DNA of 64,000 nt from Salinarimonas sp046292825 (GCF_046292825.1 NZ_JBKBQG010000019.1:1-64000), one strand, 5' to 3'; shown: positions 16,797-26,343, numbered from the stretch's first letter. Notes: generated from the letters alone by a model not told the origin. Program-made: numbers and translations.

Positions 16797-19700
16797 ATGG
16801 CGACAGAGAAGAAGCTCAAGGACCCGGCGGAAGCGGCGCTTTCGGCGATCGAGCAGGCCCTGAGGCTGGACGGGGAGCGTCCCGCTCCCGATCCGCGCGA
16901 GCGGCCGGATCAGCGCGGACCGGACGCGGCCGACGGCACGACGCCGGCCGAGCCGTCGGCGCGCGCCGAGGGGGCCGACGAGGAGCGCCTCGCGGCGGTC
17001 CGCGCCAATTTCGCCGAGGAGCTTCGCCTGCCCGAGATCGGCAAGGACGAGCTCGCCCGCCTGCCCGAGGCGCGCGTCGAGGCCGCCCCCGCCGAGGCCG
17101 TGCCCGCCGACGGGCCGGGCTCCGATCCCCTCGCCGAGTTCGGTCCCGATCGCTCGCGCGTCGCCAACGACGATCGGGCGAGCGTCGGCGCGTTGATGCA
17201 GGCGCTCCAGGCGCGGCCCTCGCGGCGCCCCTACGCCGTCGCCGCCGGCCTCTCCGTCCTCTGGGTCGCGGGCCTCGCGGCGGTCGCCTCCGCCGAGGCG
17301 GGCCTCGCCACGCTCGGCGGGCCCTGGTCGCCGGCCGAGGCGGCGGTCGCCCTCGTCCTCGTGCTCGCTCCGGTCACCGCGATCTTCACCGCCGCGATCC
17401 TCGCCGTGCGCTCGCAGGAGATGAAGCTCGTCGCCCGCTCCATCGGCGAGGTCGCCGTGCGGCTCGCCACGCCCGAGACCTTCTCGACCGACGCGGTGCT
17501 CACCGTCTCCCAGGCCGTGCGCCGCGAGGTTGCGGCGGTGGGCGACGGCATCGAGCGCGCGCTCGCCCGCGCCGGCGAGCTCGAGACGCTCGTGCGCACC
17601 GAGATCTCCACGCTCGAGCGGGCCTATTCCGACAACGAGATCCGCATCCGCTCGCTCGTTGACGAGCTCGTCGCCCAGCGCGAGGCGATCGTCTCTAATG
17701 CCGAGCGCGTGCGCGCGGCGCTCGCCGGCTCGCACCAGAGCTTCACCCAGGATCTCGAGAACGCGGCCGCGCGTGTCGTCGAGGCGATCGGCCAGACCGG
17801 CGAGCGGGTGTCGCATTCGCTCGAATCGCGCGGTGAGCAGATCACCCTCGCCCTCGGCCGCACCGGCGAGCGCGTCGTCGAGGACATCGCCTCGCGCGGC
17901 GAGGAGCTGATCCAGCGTCTCGCCGGCTCGAGCGACGAGATCAAGGCGGGCATCGCCGCGACCGGCGAGGAGCTGGCGCTGACCCTCGACGGCAAATCGC
18001 GCGACATCACGAACGCGCTCGACGAGACCGGGCGCGTGCTCACCCGCGGGCTGACCGAGGGCGCGAGCGAGATCACCCGCACCCTCGCCCAGACCGGCGA
18101 GGGCGTCGTCGCTTCGCTCGCCGAGCAGGGCTCGCTCGTGCGCGCCACCTTCGAGGGCACCGCGAAGGCGCTCGAGGAGAGCTTCACCACCCGCGGCGAG
18201 GAGCTCAACGCCCGTCTCGCCGAGACCGGCGAGACCATCGCCGCGACGCTCGCCGCCCGCGGCGCCGAGGCGCGCGCGCAGATCGAGGAGAGCGTCGCCG
18301 ACGTCGGCCACGTCCTCGCCTCGCGCGGCGAGGGCCTCGCCCGTCGCCTCGAGGAGGTCGGCGACGGCGTGATCGCGCGCCTGTCCGAGCGCGGCGAGAG
18401 CGTGCGCGCGGAGGTGGCCTCCGCCGCCGACGCCATCGCCCGCTCCGGCGACGAGGTGTCCGGCCGCATCGCGGAGCGCTTCGAGGCGCTAAAGGCCGAG
18501 GTCGAGGAGGCGAGCGCCGCCGTCGCCCGCTCCGGCGACGCGGTCTCGGAGCGGATCGCCGAGCGCTTCGACGCGCTGCGCGCGCAGATCGCCGAGGCGA
18601 GCGAGGCGGTGGCGCTCTCGGGCGACGACGTGCGCCTGCGCGTCGAGGAGGCCGCCCGCACCCTCGCGGACGCGCTCTCCGCGCATACGGACGCCTTCCG
18701 GGGCGCGGTCGGCGAGCACGAGCGCGCGCTCGCCGGCGCCCTCGCCGCGAGCGCCGCGCAGACGCGCGAGGACCTCGCCGCCACCGGCAAGGAGGTCGTC
18801 GTTGCGATCACGACGCAGGGCCTTCGCATCAACGACGCGCTGCAGCGCACGAGCGACACCCTCACCGACACGCTCGACACCCGCGGCGCCGCCCTCGACA
18901 AGCTGCTGGGCGAGCGGCTCGACGGCTTCGAGAGGATCGTGGTCGAGCGCGGCGGTCGTCTCGTCGAGCGGATCGGCGAGCGCGCGGAGGCGCTCGACGG
19001 GGCGCTGGGCGCCAAGCTGCGCGTGCTGGAGGAGACGATCGTCGACCGTGGCGGGGCGCTCGCCGAGCGCTTCGGCCGCGACGTCGAGACCCTGACCGGC
19101 GTCGTCTCCGAGCGTTTCGCCGAGATCGACCGCATCGTCAACGTGCAGGGCCAGGAGCTCGCGCAGAGCCTCGCCGAGCGCGCCCGCGAGGCGACCGAGA
19201 GCGTCGAGGCCCAGCTTGCGGCGCTCGAGGAGCGCTCGCAGAAGCGCTCGCTCGAGATCACCGCGACCTTCGACCAGCTCGTCGCCCGCGTCGACCAGAG
19301 CCTCGGCGCGCGCTCCTCCGCGCTCAACGAGGCGCTCGTGGTGCGCACCGGCGAGATGGCCCGCGTCCTCGCCGAGGGCGGCCGCGAATTCGCCCGCACG
19401 CTCGAGAGCCGCGCGGCCGAGATCGGCGAGGTCATCGGCAACCGCTCGGCCGAGCTCACGCAGGTCCTGTCCGCCAAGGCCGGCGAGATCGACGCCGTGC
19501 TCGGCGGCCGCGCCGAGGAGATCGCCAAGACGCTCGACGGCCGCGTCGAGGCCATCGCGACGACGCTCGACGGGCGCGTCGAGGACCTGGAGACCCGCGT
19601 GATCGGCCGGCTGGAGCGCGTCTCCGGCGAGATCGGCGCGCGCGGCGAGGCGATCGACGGCGCGATCGGCGCCCGCGCGGAGGCCTTCATCGGCCTCTAC

Positions 19701-22442
19701 GACAGCCGCGCGAAGGACATCGACGAGACGCTGTCCCAGCGCTCGAGCGAGCTCGTGACCCTGTTCGAGACCCGCAGCCGCGAGGTCGTCGCGGCTCTGA
19801 CCTCGCGCACCGACGATCTCGCCCACGTCTTCGACGAGAAGAGCCGGCTCCTCGCCCAGACGCTCGACGAGCGCGGGCGCGAGGTGACGGCGCAGCTCGA
19901 GGCGCGCACCCGCGACGTCGCGGTCTCGCTCGGCAACCGCATGGGCGAGATCGCCACGCTGCTGTCCGAATCGAGCCGCTCCATCGCGGCCATCATCGAC
20001 GAGCGCGGCGAGGAGGTGGTCGGCACGCTGTCGGCGCGGATGGCCGAGGTCGGCAGCCTGTTCGACGACCGCATGGGCGCGCTCTCCGAGCTCCTGTCGG
20101 AGCGCGGCGAGGGTCTCGTCGGCACGCTCGACGCCCGCGGCCGCGACCTCGTGGCGACGCTCGGCGCCCGCGTCGGCGAGATCGACGCGCTGATCGCCTC
20201 GGGCGGCGAGCGCCTGACCTCGAGCCTCGCGGCGCGCGGCGAGACGCTCGTCGGCACGCTCGAGGAGCGCATCGGGCGCATCGAGCATCTCATCGAAGAC
20301 GGCGGGGCGCGCCTCGCCGGCACGATCGAGAGCCGCGGCGAGGGCCTCGTGACCGCTCTCGAGACGCGCATGGGCCGGCTCTCGGCTTTGTTCGAGCGCG
20401 GCGGCACCACGCTCGCCGAGATCCTCGACAAGCGCTCGGACGCGATCATCGTCAATCTCGGCGAGCGCATCGATCAGGCGACGGGCGCGATCGACGCCCG
20501 CGCCGGCGCCCTGACGGACGCGCTCGACCAGCGCACCTCCGATCTCGCGCGCATCGTCGACGATCGTGGCGAGGCGCTCGTCGGTGCGCTCGGCGCGCGC
20601 GTCGGCTCGCTGCATCAGCTCATCGAGACCCGCGGCGTCGCCCTGGTGCAGGCGCTCGAAGCCCGCTCCGAGGCGCTCGGCCGCGACGTCGACACGCTCT
20701 CGAGCCGGCTCGTGGACGGGCTCGGCGCCCAGAGCCGCGAGCTGCTCGACGCGCTCGCCGTGCGCAGCGACGACCTGCGCGAAGCCTATGCGCGCACGAC
20801 GAGCGAGCTGCGCGAGGCGCTCGACGAGGGCACCCAGGCGACCGTCGGGGCGCTCGTCGCGACGAACGAGCGCATCCGCACCGAGCTCGGCGGCGTCCTC
20901 CTGCGCCTGCACGAGGCGAACCGCGCGCTCCAGGGCGTCGCCAATTCCGCGACGGGCAGCCTCGGCGAGGTCGAGCAGGCGCTCGCCGGCCGCGCGGGCG
21001 AGATCGCGGCGCTCATCGGCGAGGTCGCCGAGCAGACCCGCGACGCGGCCTCCCGCGTCGAGCGGCAGGTCTCCGCCCTCCAGGGCGTCTCGACGGGCGC
21101 GATCAAGGAGGCGGGCGAGCTCGCGATGCTGCTCGACGAGCGCGGCCGCCAGATCGCCGACACCACGCGCGATCAGCTCGCCTCGCTCGGCGACGCCACC
21201 GCGGTGCTCGAGCGGCTCGAGAGCCGCCTCGGCGCCGCGCTCGGCGCGCGCGTGCAGGCGCTGGAAGGCGCGCTCGCCCGCATGGACGAGCGCTCCGGCG
21301 AGATGGAGCGCGCGACGAGCGCCTTCTCCGCTCTGATCGAGGGCGCGCTGCACGAGGCCGAGGAGAAGGCGCGCGCCATCGGCGGCGTCCTGTCCACGAG
21401 CGCCGAGAGCGCGAGCCGCGCCATCGGCGCCGAGTTCGAGAAGGTGCGCGAGGCCACCTCCGACGAGCGCGCCCGCACCGCGCTCGCCATCCGCGACGCC
21501 TATTCCGAGGTCGCGCGCGAGATGAACGAGGCGCTCGCGGGCGCGGCGACGCGCTTCCGCGAGGCGGCCTCCGAGCTCAAGGGCATGACGGCCCAGGTCA
21601 GCCGCGATCTCGAGGCGACCCGCGCGGAGCTCAAGCGCGGCGTGCTCGAATTGCCGAAGGAGACCGAGGAGAGCGCGGCCGCCATGCGCCGCGTCGTCGG
21701 CGACCAGATCAAGGCGCTCAACGAGCTCGCCTCCCTCGTCGCCCGCTCCTCCAAGGCGGTCGACGCGATCCCCGCCCAGCCGCAGCAGGCCCGCGCGGCG
21801 GCGATCGGCGGCGCGGCGGTGGCGGCGGCGACCGACGTGTTCGCGGCCCAGCCCGCCTTGCGCGGCGCGGCGCCCGCTCCGGCGGCGCCCGCACCCGCCC
21901 CGGCTCCGGCGCAGCCCGCGCGCGCCAGCGTCGAGAAGCTCAGCCTGCGCGGCTCGGATGCGGGGGCGCCCGCGAGCGCGGCGCGCGGCGGTTGGCTCTC
22001 CGACGTCCTCGCCCGCGCCTCGGAGGACGAGGAGCCGGCCGCGCCGAAGCCCGCGGCCAAGCCCGCCGCCCAGCAGCAGGCCGCCCGCCCGCGTTCGAAC
22101 GCGCTCGAGAGCCTCAATTCGATCTCCGTCGACATCGCGCGCATGATCGTGCACGAGGTCGCGGTCGAGTTCTGGAACGGCTACGAGCCGGGCGAGATGG
22201 GCCGCTTCGAGGGCAGGCTCTACACCCAGCAGGGCCGTGCCACCTTCGAGGAGATCCGCCGCAAGTACCGGCGCGAGGCCGATTTCCGGCAGACGGTCGA
22301 CCGCTACGTGGAGGAGTTCGAGCGGCTCCTCGCCGAGGTCGCCCGCGACGATCGCGACCAGGTGCTCACGCGCACCTACCTCACCTCCGAGACCGGCAAG
22401 GTCTACACGATGCTCGCCCATGCGAGCGGCCGGCTGAGCTGA
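16797..22442 (+). CDS. Giant hendecad-repeat membrane protein, GPR/RgsE (growth pole ring)-like
   Basis: 1881 residues from the ATG at 16797 (GAGGCGGCGAG upstream); an in-frame start at 16683 would add 38. Order: an acidic disordered region (1-140), two transmembrane helices (about 146-166 and 182-208), a coiled region, a run of 11-residue repeats (334 to about 1355), helical coiled coil, a Pro/Ala linker (about 1680-1765), and a conserved C-terminal domain from SLNSISVDIARMIVHEV. This matches the architecture of the apolipoprotein-like growth pole ring protein of Agrobacterium and RgsE of Sinorhizobium, which organise unipolar growth. The assignment is by architecture, not by alignment. hemF follows after 13 bp. 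Confidence 0.75.
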   Translation: MATEKKLKDPAEAALSAIEQALRLDGERPAPDPRERPDQRGPDAADGTTPAEPSARAEGADEERLAAVRANFAEELRLPEIGKDELARLPEARVEAAPAEAVPADGPGSDPLAEFGPDRSRVANDDRASVGALMQALQARPSRRPYAVAAGLSVLWVAGLAAVASAEAGLATLGGPWSPAEAAVALVLVLAPVTAIFTAAILAVRSQEMKLVARSIGEVAVRLATPETFSTDAVLTVSQAVRREVAAVGDGIERALARAGELETLVRTEISTLERAYSDNEIRIRSLVDELVAQREAIVSNAERVRAALAGSHQSFTQDLENAAARVVEAIGQTGERVSHSLESRGEQITLALGRTGERVVEDIASRGEELIQRLAGSSDEIKAGIAATGEELALTLDGKSRDITNALDETGRVLTRGLTEGASEITRTLAQTGEGVVASLAEQGSLVRATFEGTAKALEESFTTRGEELNARLAETGETIAATLAARGAEARAQIEESVADVGHVLASRGEGLARRLEEVGDGVIARLSERGESVRAEVASAADAIARSGDEVSGRIAERFEALKAEVEEASAAVARSGDAVSERIAERFDALRAQIAEASEAVALSGDDVRLRVEEAARTLADALSAHTDAFRGAVGEHERALAGALAASAAQTREDLAATGKEVVVAITTQGLRINDALQRTSDTLTDTLDTRGAALDKLLGERLDGFERIVVERGGRLVERIGERAEALDGALGAKLRVLEETIVDRGGALAERFGRDVETLTGVVSERFAEIDRIVNVQGQELAQSLAERAREATESVEAQLAALEERSQKRSLEITATFDQLVARVDQSLGARSSALNEALVVRTGEMARVLAEGGREFARTLESRAAEIGEVIGNRSAELTQVLSAKAGEIDAVLGGRAEEIAKTLDGRVEAIATTLDGRVEDLETRVIGRLERVSGEIGARGEAIDGAIGARAEAFIGLYDSRAKDIDETLSQRSSELVTLFETRSREVVAALTSRTDDLAHVFDEKSRLLAQTLDERGREVTAQLEARTRDVAVSLGNRMGEIATLLSESSRSIAAIIDERGEEVVGTLSARMAEVGSLFDDRMGALSELLSERGEGLVGTLDARGRDLVATLGARVGEIDALIASGGERLTSSLAARGETLVGTLEERIGRIEHLIEDGGARLAGTIESRGEGLVTALETRMGRLSALFERGGTTLAEILDKRSDAIIVNLGERIDQATGAIDARAGALTDALDQRTSDLARIVDDRGEALVGALGARVGSLHQLIETRGVALVQALEARSEALGRDVDTLSSRLVDGLGAQSRELLDALAVRSDDLREAYARTTSELREALDEGTQATVGALVATNERIRTELGGVLLRLHEANRALQGVANSATGSLGEVEQALAGRAGEIAALIGEVAEQTRDAASRVERQVSALQGVSTGAIKEAGELAMLLDERGRQIADTTRDQLASLGDATAVLERLESRLGAALGARVQALEGALARMDERSGEMERATSAFSALIEGALHEAEEKARAIGGVLSTSAESASRAIGAEFEKVREATSDERARTALAIRDAYSEVAREMNEALAGAATRFREAASELKGMTAQVSRDLEATRAELKRGVLELPKETEESAAAMRRVVGDQIKALNELASLVARSSKAVDAIPAQPQQARAAAIGGAAVAAATDVFAAQPALRGAAPAPAAPAPAPAPAQPARASVEKLSLRGSDAGAPASAARGGWLSDVLARASEDEEPAAPKPAAKPAAQQQAARPRSNALESLNSISVDIARMIVHEVAVEFWNGYEPGEMGRFEGRLYTQQGRATFEEIRRKYRREADFRQTVDRYVEEFERLLAEVARDDRDQVLTRTYLTSETGKVYTMLAHASGRLS
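17796..20831 (+). repeat. Coding 33 bp / 11-residue repeat array within the giant gene
   Basis: About 92 consecutive 11-residue units with the loose consensus R-G-E-x-h-x-x-x-L-x-x (h hydrophobic), for example TGERVVEDIAS, RGEELIQRLAG and RGETLVGTLEE. By my count the register holds across about 1010 residues with one net one-residue shift. The shift coincides with a 29-residue tandem duplication at residues 546-574 and 575-603. Units differ at the DNA level, so this is an old protein repeat and not a recent DNA expansion. Eleven-residue periods form right-handed hendecad coiled coils or amphipathic apolipoprotein-like helices. Confidence 0.85.
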
Positions 22443-22455
22443 GGGAGCGCGCGCG

Positions 22456-23361
22456 ATGGCGGAGATCGATCAGGGCGCGGTCGCGGGCCTGAAGGAGGCG
22501 ATGCCGGTGTGGTGCGCGAGCCTGCGCGACCGCATCTGCGCCGCCTTCGAGGCGATCGAGGACGAGGCGACGGGGCCCTTCCACGCGGACGCGCCGGGGG
22601 AAGCCGGCCGCTTCGAGCGCAAGCCCTGGTCGCGCAAGGACCATAGCGGCGCCGATGGCGGCGGCGGCACCATGGCGATGATGCGCGGGCGCGTCTTCGA
22701 GAAGGTGGGCGTGCACGTCTCGACCGTGTTCGGCGAGTTCGCCCCCGAGTTCCGCGGCCAGATCCCCGGCTCGGGCGAAGATCCGCGCTTCTGGGCCTCG
22801 GGCATCTCCCTCATCGCCCATCCCTGGAACCCGCACGCGCCGACGGTTCACATGAACACGCGCTTCGTCGTCACGACGAAGCCGTGGTTCGGCGGCGGCG
22901 CGGACCTGACGCCCGTGCTCGATCGCCGGCGCCGCCAGGAGGACCCCGACACGATCGCCTTCCACGAGGCGATGCGCGGCGCCTGCGAGGCCTTCGCGCA
23001 TGTCGCGGATTACGCCCGCTACAAGGAATGGTGCGACGAGTACTTCTTCCTCAAGCACCGCAACGAGCCGCGCGGCATCGGCGGGATCTTCTACGACTAC
23101 CATTGGAGCGGGGACCCGGAGGAGGACTTCGCCTTCACCAAGCGCGTCGGCGAGGCCTTCCTCGACATCTATCCGCGCATCCTGCGCGGCAACGTCGCCA
23201 CGCCCTGGACGGAGGCCGACCGCGAGGAGCAGTGCATCCGCCGCGGGCGCTACGTCGAGTACAACCTCCTCTTCGACCGCGGCACGATCTTCGGCCTCAA
23301 GACCGGCGGCAACGTCGAATCCATCCTCTCCTCGATGCCGCCGACGGTGCGCTGGCCGTGA
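22456..23361 (+). CDS. hemF: Coproporphyrinogen III oxidase, oxygen-dependent
   Basis: 301 residues. HemF converts coproporphyrinogen III to protoporphyrinogen IX with O2 in heme synthesis. Recognised by KPWSRKDHSGADGGGG, the signature WFGGGADLTP, HKERN-type text KEWCDEYFFLKHRNEPRG (in part), GGIFYDYHW and the C-terminal RGRYVEYNLLFDRGT and SILSSMPP segments. The start at 22456 has GAGGGAG, 13 bp after the upstream stop, so the two may be co-transcribed although functions differ. Presence of the aerobic enzyme implies growth with oxygen. Confidence 0.97.
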   Translation: MAEIDQGAVAGLKEAMPVWCASLRDRICAAFEAIEDEATGPFHADAPGEAGRFERKPWSRKDHSGADGGGGTMAMMRGRVFEKVGVHVSTVFGEFAPEFRGQIPGSGEDPRFWASGISLIAHPWNPHAPTVHMNTRFVVTTKPWFGGGADLTPVLDRRRRQEDPDTIAFHEAMRGACEAFAHVADYARYKEWCDEYFFLKHRNEPRGIGGIFYDYHWSGDPEEDFAFTKRVGEAFLDIYPRILRGNVATPWTEADREEQCIRRGRYVEYNLLFDRGTIFGLKTGGNVESILSSMPPTVRWP

Positions 23362-23444
23362 GCCGGCGGCTTTCGGGGGATTGGCGGGGGTAGGCTGCGC
23401 GCTCCCTCTCCTTCCCCCGAGCGTTCGAAAATCTCTTCCCTGTC

Positions 23445-23619
23445 GTCATTCCGGGGCGCGAAGCGAGCCCGGAACCCAGAACCTCGACGTCGGTTCGAGC
23501 GCGCATGCGCGCTCGCGCTTCAACCAAAGAAAGATGACGCCTTGAGGGACGCAGCCTACAGGCTGCTAATCGACGGTCGGGAATCTGGGTTCCGGGCTCG
23601 CTTCGCGCCCCGGAATGAC
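23445..23619. repeat. Palindromic mosaic element, ATTCCGGGG type (copy D)
   Basis: 175 bp. The terminal arms are 36 bp perfect inverted repeats starting GTCATTCCGGGG, and each arm is itself a hairpin around a GAA loop. A perfect 20 bp palindrome (23496-23515) and the 16-base dyad GCAGCCTACAGGCTGC (23551-23566) lie inside. Arms and spacing are identical to the copy at 30307-30481. Located downstream of hemF. Confidence 0.95.
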
Positions 23620-23693
23620 GGCGTTGAAGTACTAGGCGAAAGATTCGCAGACTCTAAGCTTAGACTCAACGTTCGAAAATCCCTCCCTGCGGT

Positions 23694-23870
23694 GTCATCC
23701 CGGACGCCGAAGGCGATCCGGGACCCATACGCTCGACGCTGCAGTCGCAGCCTGTAGGCTGCGTTTCTCCGACGATTTCTGCTCCAAGGTGGCGGGGCGA
23801 GCGCGGCATGTGCGCCCGAACTTGTCGTCGAGCGTATGGGTCCCGGGTCCGCTTCGCGGCCCGGGATGAC
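23694..23870. repeat. Palindromic mosaic element, GTATGGG type (copy E)
   Basis: 177 bp, 74 bp after copy D. The outer arms pair over about 45 bp but differ in their hairpin tips: left has ACGCCGAAGGCGAT, right has GTCCGCTTCGCGGC. This means each arm keeps its own stem. Inside are a GCAGCCTGTAGGCTGC dyad and a GAGCGCGGCATG block. The stretch 23362-23975 otherwise holds no gene I can support; the last 100 bp may carry the promoter of the next gene. Confidence 0.9.
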
Positions 23871-23975
23871 AACCCTCGCAAGATTCGCAAGACTCCGAGC
23901 GGGAGGAAGGAGAAGGGTCGCGCCTGCCGAAACGCGTCGGGAGACGAAGAGCGGCGAGAGCGCGACGGTGACGCC

Positions 23976-24641
23976 ATGCCCCTGCACGCGAACGGCCCCC
24001 TCTCGCGGCTCGTCGAGCGGCATCTGACGCCGGAACTGCCGGCGGCGCGCTTCGTCGCCAACGTGGCGCTCGTCTCGATCGCCGGGCTCGTGCCGGCGCT
24101 CGCGCTCTACGTCTTGCTCACGCCGGGCTTCGCCGCCCATCTGCGGGGGAGCGAGGGCGCGCTCGGCGCGTTCCTGCGGCAGGTCGCGACGAACGGACTG
24201 CCGGTCGTCATCGCACTCAACTACGTCTCGTTCACGCTGCTGGCCCGCGTGAGGGCGGAGACGACCGGGCTCGGCAGAATCGTCGCGCTCGATTTCGCCG
24301 CGCGGACCGGCTTGTTCGTCGCCCTTCACGCGGCGATCTATGCGGGCTCGGCCGTCCTGTTCGGCTCGTTCGGCGGCGATCCGGCGCGCGGCCTCGCGGT
24401 GGTGGCGCCGACGCTCGTCGCCGCCGCCGGCTTCGGCAATCTGTCGGGCGTCTATCTCTATGCGGGCCTCGTCGGCGCGCTGCCGCTGCACATGGCGCTC
24501 GCCGAGAGCGCCGCGCGGCGCGCCGGCCGTGGCCCACCGACGCGCGCCGCGAGCCTTCTCCTCGCGATCGCGATCTTCGGCGCGCAGGCGCTCGCTCTGA
24601 CGCTGACCGCCCGCCTCCTCGCCGCCCTGCAGACGGCGTGA
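23976..24641 (+). CDS. Hypothetical multi-spanning membrane protein
   Basis: 221 residues from ATG at 23976. About five or six hydrophobic helices are visible: FVANVALVSIAGLVPALALYVLL, LPVVIALNYVSFTLLA, ALHAAIYAGSAVLFGSF, LSGVYLYAGLVGALPLH and AASLLLAIAIFGAQALALTL (each as a membrane segment). No known family signature was recognised. The frame continues upstream to 23808 through the mosaic element; that part is rejected. Convergent with the phosphate transporter gene (13 bp between stops). Confidence 0.7.
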   Translation: MPLHANGPLSRLVERHLTPELPAARFVANVALVSIAGLVPALALYVLLTPGFAAHLRGSEGALGAFLRQVATNGLPVVIALNYVSFTLLARVRAETTGLGRIVALDFAARTGLFVALHAAIYAGSAVLFGSFGGDPARGLAVVAPTLVAAAGFGNLSGVYLYAGLVGALPLHMALAESAARRAGRGPPTRAASLLLAIAIFGAQALALTLTARLLAALQTA

Positions 24642-24654
24642 CGCGCCGGTCCGC

Positions 24655-26151
24655 TCAGGCCGCGAAGAAGCGCAGCACGAAATACAGGATCGCTGCGAGC
24701 GCACCCGAGGCCGGCACCGTGATCACCCAAGCGGCGGCGATGCCGAAGGCGTGGCGGCGGCGCACGAGCCGGCGCTTCTCGCGCTTGCGGGCATTGGCGA
24801 TCGCCTCCTGCGGCGTCTTGTTGAGCTTCTCCGGCTCGAGGAAAAGCGAGCGCGGCTGCACGGCGGGGTTCGGCACGCCCTTGTTGGTGAGCGCCTCGCG
24901 CAGGAGGCCCACCCCGAAGATGGCGCCGACCGCGATATGGGTCGAGGAGACCGGCAGGCCGAGCCAGGAGGCGATCAGCACCGTCGTCGCCGCCGAGAGC
25001 GCGACGCAATAGGCGCGGATCTGGTCCATCTTGGTGATCGTCTCGCCGACCACCCGGATGAGCCGCGGCCCGAACAGAGCGAGCCCCACCGCGATGCCGA
25101 TCGCGCCGATCGCGAGCACCCAGAGCGGCAGCGGCACGCGATCGACCGCCGCCGTGCCGCTCTCGGCCGCGGCGACGATCGCGGCGAGCGGGCCCACCGC
25201 ATTGGCGACGTCGTTGGCGCCATGCGCGAAGGAGAGGAGGGCGGCGGCGAAGATCAGCGGCACCGTGAACAGCGTGCTCACGTGCTTCGAGCGGTTCTCG
25301 AGCCCGCGCGCGTTGCGGCGCACCCAGGGGCGCGACATCAGCCAGCCGAAGGCGAAGAACGCGAGGCCGAGGCCGAGCACGAGCTCCGTCGTCGGGCGCC
25401 AGATCCGCGAGAGGCCCTTGAGCGCGAGATACATCGCGAAGATGCCCGCCATCAGCCCGACGAGCGCCGGCACCCAGCGCTCGGCCGCCGCGATCTTGTC
25501 CTCGCGAAACAGGATCGCCCATTTGACGAAGCCGAGGAGCGCGGCGGCGATCGCCCCGCCGAGCACCGGCGAGATCACCCACGAGGCCGCGATCGTGCCG
25601 ATCACCGGCCAGGCGACGGCGGCGGCGCCCGCCGCGGCGAAGCCCGATCCGATCACCCCGCCGATGACCGAATGGGTGGTCGAGACCGGTGCGCGCAGAT
25701 AGGTCGCGAGGTTGATCCACAGAGCCGCCGCGAGAAAGGCCGACATCATCACGAGGATGAAGTCGAGCGCGCTCATGGCGGCGTCGGTGCGCAACAGGTT
25801 GCGCGAGACCGTGTTGACGACGTCGCCGCCGGCGATCAGCGCGCCCGCCGCCTCGCAGAAGGCCGCGATGGCGAGCGCGCCGCCGAGCGTCAGCGCCCGC
25901 GCGCCGACGGCGGGGCCCATATTGTTGGCGACGTCGTTGGCGCCGACATTGAGCGCCATGTAGGCGGCGATCACCGCGCCGATCACGACGAAGACGCTGA
26001 GCGGCCCCTCGGTCACGGAGAAGGCCGCGACTGCGATCGCGCCGATCAGGAAGACGAGCACGAGACCCGGACCCGCGAGGCTGCGAGCGAGATCGTAGGT
26101 CGCGGCCTCGAGCCGTCCGACCTTCTTCAGGTCCTTGTCGACTTTCGCCAA
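24655..26151 (-). CDS. pit: Inorganic phosphate transporter, PiT family
   Basis: 498 residues. The PHO-4 family signature occurs twice, as expected of an inverted duplicated carrier: GANDVANNMGP in the N-terminal half and GANDVANAVGP in the C-terminal half, with about ten membrane helices. It imports metal-phosphate complexes driven by the proton gradient. The likely start is TTG at 26151, giving LAKVDKDLKKVG, with AAGGA ten bases upstream. An ATG at 26250 would add a poor 33-residue extension. Divergent from the symporter gene across 192 bp. Confidence 0.93.
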   Translation of the reverse strand: MAKVDKDLKKVGRLEAATYDLARSLAGPGLVLVFLIGAIAVAAFSVTEGPLSVFVVIGAVIAAYMALNVGANDVANNMGPAVGARALTLGGALAIAAFCEAAGALIAGGDVVNTVSRNLLRTDAAMSALDFILVMMSAFLAAALWINLATYLRAPVSTTHSVIGGVIGSGFAAAGAAAVAWPVIGTIAASWVISPVLGGAIAAALLGFVKWAILFREDKIAAAERWVPALVGLMAGIFAMYLALKGLSRIWRPTTELVLGLGLAFFAFGWLMSRPWVRRNARGLENRSKHVSTLFTVPLIFAAALLSFAHGANDVANAVGPLAAIVAAAESGTAAVDRVPLPLWVLAIGAIGIAVGLALFGPRLIRVVGETITKMDQIRAYCVALSAATTVLIASWLGLPVSSTHIAVGAIFGVGLLREALTNKGVPNPAVQPRSLFLEPEKLNKTPQEAIANARKREKRRLVRRRHAFGIAAAWVITVPASGALAAILYFVLRFFAA

Positions 26152-26343
26152 GAGAGAGCAATCCTTGCGCCGGCAAAACAACGCCTGCCCATAGCATTCC
26201 GGTTCCGGATTGGAAGCGGATTCGGGCCGCGGCCCGCGCTCGGGAGGCATCGCGTCCGCGACATTCCGGGGTCGCATTCGCGGTCCATGCGGTCTATCGA
26301 GCCCCGACCCGCGCAAGACCCGGCGCGCGCGAAAGGACCCTTC

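Noticed and set aside
17796..20831. Microsatellite or CRISPR-like 33 bp repeats
   Set aside because: The 33 bp period is in frame and conserved only at the protein level; units differ in DNA sequence.
18489..22421. 1310-codon antisense frame across the giant hendecad gene
   Set aside because: Its composition mirrors the repeat on the plus strand and it lacks any recognisable domain or ribosome binding site.
23445..23870. Insertion sequence with terminal inverted repeats
   Set aside because: At 175 bp each copy is far too short to encode a transposase and no target-site duplication was obvious; a non-autonomous or REP-like element fits better.
24751..26343. Upstream extension of the symporter frame antisense to the phosphate transporter
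   Set aside because: No domain text in it; the symporter has a well-placed ATG and ribosome site at 26344.
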